From Acrocarpospora corrugata (lineage in GTDB: Bacteria; Actinomycetota; Actinomycetes; Streptosporangiales; Streptosporangiaceae): a stretch of 64,000 nucleotides of DNA. Where the stretch lies: positions 1-64,000 of the forward strand of contig NZ_BLAD01000056.1 of NCBI RefSeq assembly GCF_009687845.1, given 5' to 3'. The notes under the pieces are model-generated. The model had not been told where the DNA came from. It made no database searches and worked only from the letters and a program-made list of their open reading frames with translations. This document shows, one piece after another, positions 1-8,005 of this stretch. The number at the start of each line of letters is the position of its first letter. Within the stretch, counting starts at the first letter, position 1. Both the position numbers and the translations under genes were made by a program.

Positions 1-71
1 GTGGAGGTTCAAGTAACGAGAACATCCCGGAAACCTACCAGCGGCAGCGAGTTACGCACCCTCTCGCCGCA

Positions 72-605
72 TCAGCGGCTGATATTGCTGCGGACAAAGG
101 AACCGAAAGCCGAGCCAGGACACGGCAACCGCATTCCAGTCGATCTGAGTACGTCCACGATATTACCGGCAGAGACTTCGGTAAGTTTACCGTCGAACCA
201 CGCGCGGGCAAGGATCCACAAGGTGCCGTGCACATCCAAGCCGTGAGCCCTGCCTACGCTCACCGCTTCACGATCGTCAGTGATAGCGGTTCCCCGAGTC
301 AGTTCGGCCGCCGAAAATACGCTGGCCTCTCCGAGGTTGCGCTCAGAGGAACCAATACGTTGCACCCATTTTGCGAAGCACTTTATCTCGTCCAGTGAGT
401 CGAGCCGTGCGACCTCAAGCCAATCCGCATCCAGCACTACTTGAAGAAGCGGATGTTCGTGCATTCCCACACGTAGCTCTTCACGGACAACATGGGTGGT
501 CAGGCAGGGTACGCCCGCCAGAAGGTCGCGCAGCACATCGAGGCGTTCGGCACGAGCAAAATGATTCAGACACATCGCGTCGAACACCAAGGCGGAGCTG
601 GTCAA
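72..605 (-). CDS. PIN-domain protein, likely ribonuclease partner of the upstream XRE-ImmA gene
   Basis: This 177-residue protein has the layout of a PIN nuclease. A first strand LVFDAM carries Asp9, an acidic VREEL segment follows near residue 42, then GEASV, and a late AITDD pair near residue 108. PIN domains use such acidic residues to bind metal and cut RNA. The start is TTG at 605 and overlaps the stop of the upstream regulator (TTGA), so the two are translationally coupled. A later start would cut into the first strand. I infer a toxin or nuclease under control of the partner; a non-toxic PIN protein of a defence or stress module is equally possible. Local base composition looks less GC-rich by eye than the core genes. 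Confidence 0.7.
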   Translation of the reverse strand: MTSSALVFDAMCLNHFARAERLDVLRDLLAGVPCLTTHVVREELRVGMHEHPLLQVVLDADWLEVARLDSLDEIKCFAKWVQRIGSSERNLGEASVFSAAELTRGTAITDDREAVSVGRAHGLDVHGTLWILARAWFDGKLTEVSAGNIVDVLRSTGMRLPCPGSAFGSFVRSNISR

Positions 606-1696
606 GGTTCAAGATCCGCATCATCACGCGGCGGCAGGTCGGCTGCCACGATCTGGCCTCGCATAAGCTCAACAGCGCGAGATTCCGTTACTAAGGCCTT
701 CTTATAGGATTCCATCACCGCATGCGCGTAGCGCGGTGGCACTCGAACCGCTTCCAGATCTGGCTGGGGAGCCCATCCGACCGCCTCCATCAGCTCTGCA
801 CGCGTCGGATTCTTACGGCGCATCTCAGTTGCGGCATTTCTATTGATGACTCCCGCATCAAAGGCTTGCCGCACCGTCAACGACCAGGAAGTTCTGAAGC
901 GTGCCGCGAGAGCCACCAAACTCTCTCGCCCGGCCGTTCCGGCCGAACATGCGGCACGGCATGCTTCAGTCGGAAGGAGAAGCTCCGCGGCGAAGGCATC
1001 AACAATCGCTTCTCTGCCATCACGGGAAACATGAATGCCTATATCAGTGGAGTACTCGTCACCGACGATCAGGTGGCCTAGTTCATGTGCTGCGGTAGCG
1101 CGACGACGTCCGGGATCACCGTGCCTGCTGACAACCGCGACAGCGAGATCATCGTCGATCAAGGAGGCGCCTTCTCCCGGCACTTCAACCACCGCGACCA
1201 ACTGCCCCAGCCGCTCACAAACCGCCATCAGCGAATCGATGGGGTCTGAGCCGAGAGCGAGCCGACTTCTCACCCAAAGCGCAGCCGCGCGGGCATCTGC
1301 CACATCCTGAATCGACTCCGGATACCGCTCGATCTCGGTTGGGGAGAATTCACCGAGCTCGATGAGTTGCCGGATGTCAGACAGCCAGGCAGATAGGGCG
1401 ACCTCCAAGCGATACGACTGCCGCGTGGCATCGGTAACCGTATCGTCGGCCAGTTCTCCCCGCCTTGACACAACCAGCGGTTGCGGGTTCAGGAAGTAGC
1501 TCAGGGGGACATTCAGGACCGCTGAAAGCCTGGCGAGTTCAAGCGCATCGACGCGACGAACGCCCCGCTCGATCTTGACGATCATCGTCCGGTCGAGATT
1601 CAAGAACGCCGCAAGCTGATCCTGCGACATGTCGGCCGCGATGCGACACTGACGCACCCGCTCGCCCACATCCGCCCACTCGCGCGAGTCCTTCAT
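602..1696 (-). CDS. XRE-family regulator with ImmA/IrrE-type metallopeptidase domain
   Basis: The 364-residue product has an N-terminal helix-turn-helix (about residues 10-65) and a C-terminal ImmA/IrrE (COG2856) zinc peptidase domain with HELGH at 204-208 and a likely third ligand in the DAFAAELL segment (Glu238). Such proteins bind their own promoter and may cleave a repressor, as known for ImmA and IrrE. The ATG at 1696 gives a normal XRE N terminus; in-frame upstream starts only add a non-homologous leader. A 15-bp palindrome abuts this start. The gene overlaps the PIN gene by 4 bp, forming a two-gene module. Its target is unknown; it may be an antitoxin-like autoregulator. Confidence 0.85.
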   Translation of the reverse strand: MKDSREWADVGERVRQCRIAADMSQDQLAAFLNLDRTMIVKIERGVRRVDALELARLSAVLNVPLSYFLNPQPLVVSRRGELADDTVTDATRQSYRLEVALSAWLSDIRQLIELGEFSPTEIERYPESIQDVADARAAALWVRSRLALGSDPIDSLMAVCERLGQLVAVVEVPGEGASLIDDDLAVAVVSRHGDPGRRRATAAHELGHLIVGDEYSTDIGIHVSRDGREAIVDAFAAELLLPTEACRAACSAGTAGRESLVALAARFRTSWSLTVRQAFDAGVINRNAATEMRRKNPTRAELMEAVGWAPQPDLEAVRVPPRYAHAVMESYKKALVTESRAVELMRGQIVAADLPPRDDADLEP

Positions 1697-1697
1697 G

Positions 1698-1712
1698 GTG
1701 CGATAATCGCAC
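1698..1712. promoter_or_regulatory. 15-bp palindrome at the start of the XRE-ImmA gene, probable operator
   Basis: GTGCGAT-A-ATCGCAC is a perfect inverted repeat with 7-bp arms and a single central base, one base upstream of the ATG at 1694-1696. Its position fits autorepression by the HTH domain of the adjacent gene. Binding is inferred, not shown. Confidence 0.55.
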
Positions 1713-1927
1713 ATCCCAACTAGTGGTGCGAGCCCAGCGAACCCGAGAATGGGCAATCGTTACGCCAAGAGGTTTTTATCTCCTTTGAGACGAACGCCCA
1801 AGCTCTACGACTGCCTAGTCGAACTGATGCCGCGCACCCAGCAGTGCAGATAACGCGCATCCGTCACTCCGTTCGATTCCACACCCCTATCAACGAGTCG
1901 CCCCGCGACTGCCACACCCCCAGAAGC
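1713..1927. other. Intergenic stretch with no recognised gene
   Basis: This is the centre of the 302-bp divergent gap between the XRE-ImmA gene and the SRPBCC operon. I see no credible ORF, RNA gene or strong dyad. It is visibly more AT-rich than the flanking core genes and could hold the promoter of the XRE-ImmA/PIN module. Confidence 0.5.
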
Positions 1928-1987
1928 GCAACTGATGGTTGCGGGATGTGAGGTTACCGGCTAGCCTGATGCGCAACCAAACGTTGC
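1928..1987 (+). promoter_or_regulatory. Promoter of the SRPBCC-ArsR operon with two identical operator palindromes
   Basis: Two copies of GCAAC-N5-GTTGC lie at 1928-1942 and 1973-1987. Between and across them a promoter reads TTGCGG (1939-1944), a 17-bp spacer, and TAGCCT (1962-1967). The first palindrome covers the -35 element and the second covers the predicted transcription start near 1974. ArsR-family repressors bind such short inverted repeats, and an ArsR gene is the second gene of the operon, so autorepression is likely. Confidence 0.7.
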
Positions 1988-1998
1988 AGGAGGGTGTC

Positions 1999-2460
1999 AT
2001 GGAGTTCGGAACCATCGAGCGTGAGGTCTTCGTCGAGGCGTCGCCGGAGGTCGTCTTCGAGGTGGTGAGTAGTCCCGATCATCTGAAGGAGTGGTGGCCG
2101 GATGACGCTCGGTATGAGGCGACGCCCGGGTCGAGGGGGGAGATTGTTTTCGGTGACCGGGACGCCGGGGGGACGGTGGTGGCGTTCAGTGTCGTTGACG
2201 TGGTGCCGCCGCGGACGTTCTCGTTTCGGTGGACGCATCCGGACGGAGAGGTCGCGGCGGAGGGTAACTCGCTGCTGGTCACCTTCGATCTGACGCCGTC
2301 GGGTGGCGGGACGCTGCTCAAGATGACCGAGACCGGCTTCCGTGAGATGGGCTGGGAGGTCGCCGTCCTGGAGCAGCAGTACCAGGATCACTTCACCGGC
2401 TGGGACTTCTATCTGCCGCGGCTGACGGCGTACGTCGCGACGCTGAAGGTGCGGCCGTGA
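1999..2460 (+). CDS. SRPBCC (AHSA1-like) domain protein
   Basis: This 153-residue protein is an AHSA1/START-like SRPBCC domain. It begins with a strand ending in the typical V-A-S-P-E-V-VFEV stretch, has the SPDHLKEWWPDD segment near residue 30, and ends in a long helix that would close the ligand cavity. The family binds hydrophobic ligands or acts as a co-chaperone-like fold; no ligand can be read here. The ATG at 1999 follows GGAGGG at 1989-1994. The stop overlaps the ArsR start by 4 bp. SRPBCC/ArsR operons are common in actinomycetes, where the ArsR protein represses its own operon. Confidence 0.85.
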   Translation: MEFGTIEREVFVEASPEVVFEVVSSPDHLKEWWPDDARYEATPGSRGEIVFGDRDAGGTVVAFSVVDVVPPRTFSFRWTHPDGEVAAEGNSLLVTFDLTPSGGGTLLKMTETGFREMGWEVAVLEQQYQDHFTGWDFYLPRLTAYVATLKVRP

Positions 2461-2807
2461 GCACCGCGACGGCCGAGAAGGTCGACGACGAACTCTGGTC
2501 CGCGATCGGGGATCCGACCCGGCGGCGAATGCTCGACCTGCTGCTCGTCGAAGGCGGCGGCACCGCGACCACGCTGAGCCAGCAGTTGCCGGTCACCCGT
2601 CAGGCGGTGGCCAAGCATCTGGGCGTGCTCGACCGGGTCGGCCTGGTACGGGCGACGCCGGCCGGCCGGGAGAAGCGGTACCGGGTGGACGACGCCCAGC
2701 TCGCCCGCGCGGTGGCCCAGCTGGCGTCGGTCGGGTCGGCGTGGGACGCCCGGCTGCGGCGGATCAAGCGGATCGCCGAGGCGATCCAGCGCGCCCAACA
2801 GGACTGA
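2457..2807 (+). CDS. ArsR-family winged-helix repressor
   Basis: This 116-residue protein is a compact winged helix. AIGDPTRRRMLDLL opens the domain and QLPVTRQAVAKHLGVL forms the recognition helix near residues 43-58, followed by the wing (AGREKRYRV). It lacks the cysteine pairs of metal-sensing ArsR proteins and resembles the SdpR/SRPBCC-linked subgroup, so a non-metal signal is likely. The start is GTG, overlapping the previous stop. It sits between two SRPBCC genes in one operon, and the twin palindromes upstream are its probable binding sites. Confidence 0.88.
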   Translation: MSTATAEKVDDELWSAIGDPTRRRMLDLLLVEGGGTATTLSQQLPVTRQAVAKHLGVLDRVGLVRATPAGREKRYRVDDAQLARAVAQLASVGSAWDARLRRIKRIAEAIQRAQQD

Positions 2808-2828
2808 CAAGATCAAAGGAGAGCCGAG

Positions 2829-3272
2829 ATGGTGGACATTCTGCACAGGATCGGGGTCAAGACCCCGGCACCGGACAAGGTGTACGACGCGCTGACGACC
2901 GTCGAGGGCCTCGCCGCCTGGTGGACCGACGACACGAAGGGAAGCGGCGACGTCGGCGGCGTACTCGCGTTCCGGTTCCCGGTCGGTGGCTTCGACATGG
3001 AGGTCGTCGAGCTGCGGCCGTCCGAGCGGGTGGCGTGGCGGGTGGTCGACGGCCCGGAGGAATGGGTCGGGACGACGATCGACTGGGACCTCCGCCAGGA
3101 CGGCGACTACACGATCGTGCTGTTCAAGCACCAGGGCTGGCGGGAGCCGGTGGAGTTCATGCACCACTGCAGCACCAAGTGGGGCACGTTCCTGATGAGC
3201 CTGAAGTCCCTGGTGGAGACCGGCGAGGGCGCTCCGGCGCCGCGGGACGTGGCGATCAGCGACTGGCACTGA
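2829..3272 (+). CDS. Second SRPBCC domain protein of the ArsR operon
   Basis: This 147-residue protein is another SRPBCC/AHSA1-type protein. It has the early PDKVYDALTTVEGLAAWW segment and the late EFMHHCSTKWGTFL helix. It is only distantly similar to the first SRPBCC protein, so it is not a recent duplication. AAGGAGAG at 2817-2824 precedes the ATG. The gene is 21 bp downstream of arsR and converges on a DedA gene with a 1-bp gap between the two stops. The ligand is unknown. Confidence 0.85.
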   Translation: MVDILHRIGVKTPAPDKVYDALTTVEGLAAWWTDDTKGSGDVGGVLAFRFPVGGFDMEVVELRPSERVAWRVVDGPEEWVGTTIDWDLRQDGDYTIVLFKHQGWREPVEFMHHCSTKWGTFLMSLKSLVETGEGAPAPRDVAISDWH

Positions 3273-3273
3273 A

Positions 3274-3912
3274 TCATCGGCGGCGTTCCGGCCCTGCGTA
3301 CCCGCTACGAACGCCTCGGCGCCCGGCTCCGGCCCCCGGCCTGAGCCGGGCGCGTAGCACCCAGGCGACCAGGAGCCAGACCGCGACCAGCGCCGGCCCG
3401 GCGATGGTCAGATGCGTGGTGACCTGCTGGATGATCTCCGGCGCGAGGTGGTAACTGAGGGTTACCAGCGTCGACGCCCAGGCACAGGCGGTGGGCAGGC
3501 TGACGGTCACGAAGGTGCGGTACGGCATGCCCGCCCACCCCGCCAACCGGGGCGTCAGCGTAAGGGCACTGCCGAACCACTGCCCACCCGCCACTGCCCA
3601 GCCCCCGTACCGGCCGACCAGCTCCCGCGGCCGATCCCAGCGCCCAGGCGCGAGCCGGTGAAAGGAGGGAGCCCCCTCCCGGCGGCGTCCCCACAGGTAG
3701 GAGACCTGCGTGCCGACCACGGCCGCGCACGCCGCCACCGCGACCGCCCCGCCCAGCGGCACAACCCCCAGATGCGAGAAGTACCCGAGCGCGACAAGCA
3801 CGCTCGTCCCCGGCAACGCGACGCCCACCAGCAGCCCGGCCTCGGCCAGCAGCAGCACCCACGCCACGGCCAGCAGCAGCGGCGGGGAGAGCTGGCCCAG
3901 CAGGTCAGCCAT
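3274..3912 (-). CDS. DedA/VTT-domain membrane protein
   Basis: This 212-residue integral membrane protein begins with two hydrophobic segments and the short loop GLLVGVALPGTSVLVALG that resembles the re-entrant motif of DedA/SNARE-associated proteins. Further helices follow near 45-65, 130-160 and 170-190. DedA proteins take part in lipid scrambling and membrane homeostasis. The gene overlaps the upstream methyltransferase gene by 8 bp, suggesting a lipid-related pair. The C-terminal 20 residues are arginine-rich. The substrate cannot be inferred. Confidence 0.72.
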   Translation of the reverse strand: MADLLGQLSPPLLLAVAWVLLLAEAGLLVGVALPGTSVLVALGYFSHLGVVPLGGAVAVAACAAVVGTQVSYLWGRRREGAPSFHRLAPGRWDRPRELVGRYGGWAVAGGQWFGSALTLTPRLAGWAGMPYRTFVTVSLPTACAWASTLVTLSYHLAPEIIQQVTTHLTIAGPALVAVWLLVAWVLRARLRPGAGAGRRGVRSGYAGPERRR

Positions 3913-4516
3913 GGACTACCGGCCTACGGCACACGTACGCCATCGCCGGCGGAAGGTTCCACCAGACCGGCCCGGTCGTCAGCACCTCGTCGAAGGCCGC
4001 CCGCAGCCGCCGCCGGAAGGCCCTGGCCCCGGCGAGCGGCACCGCGTGCAGGTAGGTGACAGTCGTGAACGCTCCTCCGGGGGCGAGCACCCTGCCGATC
4101 TCGCCGACGATCCTGGCCTGCCGCTCGCCGGGGAACAGCGACCAGGGCAACGTGCTGACCACCGCGTCCACCCGGTCGACCCCGGCGCCGGCCAGAAGCT
4201 CGCCGAGCTCGGCCGCGTCGCCGTGGATGGTCTCCAGCCAGGGTTTGGTCCGGCGCAGGTGCCCGGCCAGGCCGGGTTCGATCTCCACCGCCAGCAGGCG
4301 CGCTCCGGGGGCCGTCCGCGCCCTGATGGCCTCGCTGATCGAGCCGGTGCCCGGCCCCAGTTCCACCACCACCGGCGTGCCACCCGTCGGCACCACCGCC
4401 GTCAGCGCCCTGGCCAGCGCCCGTGAACTCGGGGCGATCGCGCCCACCACGCCCTGCTTGCGGAGGGCGACCGCCATGAATGCCCGCAGGTCAGGGGCCA
4501 CCGCTGTCTCGTTCAT
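3905..4516 (-). CDS. Class I SAM-dependent methyltransferase, phospholipid N-methyltransferase-like
   Basis: This 203-residue Rossmann-fold methyltransferase has motif I VVELGPGTGS near residue 50, the acidic VEIEPG loop ending strand 2, and VVSTLPWSLF as motif IV near 115. The opening (AFMAVALRKQGVVGAIAPSS) and motif IV resemble PmtA-like phosphatidylethanolamine methyltransferases and some rRNA dimethylases. Being co-transcribed with a DedA membrane protein favours a lipid substrate, but this is inference. The gene is divergent from the broken histidine kinase across 134 bp. Confidence 0.75.
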   Translation of the reverse strand: MNETAVAPDLRAFMAVALRKQGVVGAIAPSSRALARALTAVVPTGGTPVVVELGPGTGSISEAIRARTAPGARLLAVEIEPGLAGHLRRTKPWLETIHGDAAELGELLAGAGVDRVDAVVSTLPWSLFPGERQARIVGEIGRVLAPGGAFTTVTYLHAVPLAGARAFRRRLRAAFDEVLTTGPVWWNLPPAMAYVCRRPVVHG

Positions 4517-4650
4517 GCGGTCAATGGAACCGTCGCGGGGGTGCCGGGCGCAGAGCCCCAGGACCTAGTCTTCTGGGTATGCCTGGCCATACCCCGGAAG
4601 GGGGTCTGGCCTGATGGGGAGCACTCCCGCGCGGGCCGCACTGTCATGAG

Positions 4651-5433
4651 GTGCGATCCCATCCGGCCTGGCCGGCGCTCACCCGGTGGAACCTGCTGGC
4701 CACGATCTGGCCGTGGCGTTCGCTCGCCTATCTGCTAACGAGCGCCGTCGTCGGCGCGGTCACGCTCGTGGTGGTCCTGATGGCCCTGATCACGGGCGCG
4801 GTGCTGACGCTGGTGCTGGTGGGCATCCCGCTCCTGGTCGTGCTGGGGCTCACCGGGATCCCGGTCGGCGCGATGGAACGACGCCGCCTGTGGCTCGTCG
4901 ACTCGGCGCCGGTGGCCTCGCCGCACCGGCTGCCCGACCAGCCGGGGCTCGTCGCCTGGGCCCGGCTCCGCTTCACCGAGCAGGCCACCTGGCGGGAACT
5001 GGCCTACACCGGCCTGCTGGTCACCGTGCTCTGGCCGATGGAGCTCCTGGCCGTGGTGTACGGAATCACCGTGTTCATGGTGGCCCTGTCCGCGCCCATG
5101 GCACTGGCGGAGACGGGCGGGTTCAGGCTGCTCAAGGTCCTGCCGATCGACAACTATCCGCAGGCGTTCGCCGTGGGGCTGCTGGGGGCGGGCATGCTCG
5201 CCCTCTTCGTCTATCCGCTGACGGCGCTCGCGGTGTTCCACGGCATGCTGGCCCGCGTGCTGCTCGGCTCGCGGGAGAGCGACGAGGCGCAGCGGGTCAT
5301 CGAGCTCACCCGGTCCAGGACCCGGCTGGTGGAGGCCTTCGAGGCCGAGCGGCGGCGGATCGAGCGGGACCTGCACGACGGCGCCCAGCAACGCCTGGTC
5401 TCGCTGACCATGACGCTCGGCCTGGCCAAACTC
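4651..5433 (+). pseudogene. Sensor histidine kinase truncated after the phospho-acceptor helix
   Basis: The frame from GTG 4651 encodes a multi-helix membrane sensor domain (about residues 10-210) and a HisKA_3 dimerisation helix with ERDLHDGAQQRLVSL, whose His would be phosphorylated. Homology stops at LGLAKL (5431-5433). The HATPase_c domain, expected over the next 130 or so residues, is missing, and no response regulator follows. The frame runs open to 5862 but reads through the leader and body of the next gene in another frame. A deletion joining the kinase to the following gene explains this. Signalling activity is not expected from the remnant. Confidence 0.85.
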
Positions 5434-5497
5434 ACGAGTGGCGCCCTCTCGACGTGGACCATGTGCCGTGGTTTCTGGTCGAGACGTGGGAGTTCAC

Positions 5498-6064
5498 ATG
5501 CGCTCAGCATTGTCGCGTGCGTTGATGGCGGTGGTCCTCGCCGTCGGGGCGGTTCTCGTGCCGGCGGGGCCCGCGTCCGCCGGGATCTGGCAGCTCACCG
5601 ACGGGTTCGAGCCGTCGACAAATCCGGCGTCCAGATGGACGTTCACCGTGAGCGGGGGGTGCGGCGGGCCCGTGTTCGGCGGCCTGTCGAGCACGCCGCG
5701 TACGGGGAGCGGCTGGGCCAGCATGTGGGCCTACACCGGGGGCGACTGGTGCGCGCTCGGGCGGACCATCCGGCTCACGCCGGTGAGCGCTCACCCGGGG
5801 GCGCGATGCACCGCCGGCGTCTGGACGGAGTTGTGGGGGGAGCAGGCCCAGTTCAACCTTGAGGTGATCGACCCCGACACGTGGACGTACATCGCGCTGA
5901 AGTCGATAACCCAGGACTGGGTCCACGGCTGGGAGCTCCAGACGGTGAGCTGGACCGCGCGACGCTCCGACGTCGTGCTGCGGTTCGCCGTGGTGCAGCG
6001 GAACCCGTACTGGCACGCCGCGCAGGTCGATCTCGACGACGTCGTGGTGCAGTGCGCCTACTGA
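5498..6064 (+). CDS. Secreted protein of unknown function
   Basis: This 188-residue protein starts at ATG 5498 behind GGGAG. Residues 1-28 form a signal peptide (arginine pair, hydrophobic core, Ala-x-Ala before Gly-Ile-Trp). The mature part is rich in Trp, Gly and Ser, begins with a DGFEP segment and has five cysteines. It looks like a compact extracellular beta-sandwich, perhaps carbohydrate-binding-like. I do not recognise a named family. Its promoter region was probably replaced when the upstream kinase was truncated, so expression may be altered. Confidence 0.7.
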   Translation: MRSALSRALMAVVLAVGAVLVPAGPASAGIWQLTDGFEPSTNPASRWTFTVSGGCGGPVFGGLSSTPRTGSGWASMWAYTGGDWCALGRTIRLTPVSAHPGARCTAGVWTELWGEQAQFNLEVIDPDTWTYIALKSITQDWVHGWELQTVSWTARRSDVVLRFAVVQRNPYWHAAQVDLDDVVVQCAY

Positions 6065-6080
6065 TCGACTGCGTGAAGGT

Positions 6081-7766
6081 GTGTGCCGTTTCGTTATCAA
6101 CCGTGATTATTGTCCCGATCGTGAGCGAGGACGGGAACTCGTCGGCGGACGCTACCGGCTGGTCCAGCCGGTAGGGGCCGGCGGGATGAGCCGGGTCTGG
6201 CGCGGCCGGGACGAGATGCTGAATCGCGAGGTCGCGGTCAAGGAGATCCTCTTCCCGCCCGCGATAGACGCCGCCGAACGTGAGGTGTCCGGCAAGCGGG
6301 CGATGCGTGAGGCGCGCTCGGCCCGCCCGGCTGAACCATCCAGGAATCATCACCATCCACGACGTGATCATCCGCGACGGCGTCCCGATGATCGTGATGG
6401 AGTTCGTCCGCGGCCACTCGCTGCAGCAGCGGATCGCCCAAGAAGGGCGGCTGGCGCCGGCGGAGGTCGCCCGGATCGGCGTGCTCATGGCGACGCGCTG
6501 ACCGAAGCGCACGCGGCCGGGGTCGTGCACCGTGATCTGAAACCGGCCAACGTGCTGCTGATGGGCAGCCGGGTGGTCATCACCGATTTCGGGCTCGCCA
6601 GCCTGGCCGGGGACGCCACGCTGACCGGTTCGGGGATGCTGCTGGGCACGCCGGCGTTCATGGCGCCGGAGCAGGCGCATGGCCTCCCGGTCACGCCGGC
6701 CTGGGACCTCTGGTCGCCGGGGGCGACGTTGTACGCGGCGGTCGAGGGCGGCCCGCCGTACACCGGCAGCAACGTGATGGCGGTCCTGGCGGCGCTGCCC
6801 AGTCAGGAGCCCGCGCCACCGGCGCATGCCGGAGCGCTGGCTCCGGTGCTGGCCGGGCTGTTACGCAGAGACCCGGCCGAGCGCCTCGACGCCGAGCAGG
6901 CCGCGCTGGCGCTGCGTGGCATCACCACCCAGCCGATCCCGCCCGCGAACGCGGCCGTCCCGGACCTGCGCCCGCGACCATCTTCCCCTGGTACGACCAG
7001 GCGGTACCTGGACGATGGGACGGCGGACGGCGACCAGGTGACGGCCTCTCCCGTCGCTGGTCGCACGACCACGTGGGCCGTGCCCGATACCGGTGGGCGT
7101 CCGACTCGGCGTCGCATCCTGCTGACCGGGCTCGCCCTGGCCGTTTTCAGCGTCCCGGTGGCCATCGTCCTCACCGGTGGCGGCCCCGCGCCGCTGGCCG
7201 GCCTCATGGGCTACACGAGTCCTGTCGCCTCGGTGGCCTTCAGCCCCGACGGCAAGACCCTCGCCACCGGCAGCATCAACCGCGGGCGACTCTGGGACGT
7301 GGCCAGCCGCAAGACCATCGCCGTCCTCAACGACGGTCCCAACGGCTTCTGCGACTTGGTGATCTTCAGCCCCGATGGCACGACCCTCGCCACCAGCAGC
7401 CTGAGCGACAGGGTGCAGCTGTGGGACGCGACCGGCAGCAACGTCATCGGCACCCTCACCGGCCACTCTCACGTCATCACCGCGGTGGCTTTCAGCCCCG
7501 ACGGCAGAACCATCGCCACAACCAGCCACGACAACACGGTACGCCTGTGGGACGCGACCACCCGCGGGAACACCGCCACCTTCAGCACCGCAGGGTTGCC
7601 CATCTCGCTCGCCTTCAGCCCGGACGAGGACACCATCGCCGTCGGACTCCGCAGCGGCACGGTAGAACTGTGGCCGGCCCACCAGCCCGGCCGCACCCCG
7701 GTTCCGGCTGATCCAAGCCGTCACCGAACACAGCGAAGCCCCGCGATCAACCCCGGACCAACTTAA
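6081..7766 (+). pseudogene. Ser/Thr protein kinase with C-terminal WD40 repeats, interrupted by two frameshifts
   Basis: Kinase landmarks are clear: glycine loop VGAGGMSRVW, catalytic-lysine VAVKEI, VVHRDLKPANVLL, TDFGLAS and MAPEQA. A linker, one membrane helix (7118-7175) and four WD repeats (FSPDGKTLAT-type, ending RLWD/QLWD) follow. Between about 6326 and 6490 the kinase reads in the +1 frame (LNHPGIITIHDVI to ARIGVLM), then returns. The continuous frame there is arginine-rich nonsense covering about 55 residues, part of the N-lobe and hinge. Only four WD repeats remain where seven normally close a propeller. The original start is also uncertain. Either this is a decaying gene or the assembly has two indels here. 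Confidence 0.8.
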
Positions 7767-7936
7767 CGACGTCCTACCAGGTCATACCTCTCCGAACGTC
7801 AGTCCGCTAGGACACGCGACTCCGGTCCCAACGGGTGCGGGACTACGCCTCACCGCTGGGGGCAAGCCACCCCAGTGCCGACCAACTCCCAGTACCCAGC
7901 ACATAGCGACAGCGGCAGAACCGCCATCGAGGGTTC

Positions 7937-7999
7937 GGCAGATCTGCCATCACCATTCCGGCAGATCTGCCACGCGTCTTGCGATGGCCAGCTTATGAT
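7937..7999 (+). promoter_or_regulatory. Tandem 12-bp palindromes and a leaderless-type promoter before the DUF4143 ATPase
   Basis: GGCAGATCTGCC, a perfect palindrome, occurs at 7937-7948 and again at 7960-7971, with starts 23 bp apart. TATGAT at 7994-7999 is a near-consensus -10 hexamer and would start transcription close to the GTG at 8006, giving a leaderless mRNA. The second palindrome then covers the -35 region, as expected for a repressor site. The regulator is unknown. Confidence 0.55.
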
Positions 8000-8005
8000 C
8001 ACGCC

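Noticed and set aside
1-246. Plus-strand frame at the window start
   Set aside because: It is antisense to the PIN gene, shows no family motifs and has no ribosome site within the window.
5434-5862. Continuation of the kinase frame past LGLAKL as a fusion protein
   Set aside because: The extra residues are arginine- and glycine-rich out-of-frame reading of the next gene, which has its own signal peptide and ribosome site in another frame.
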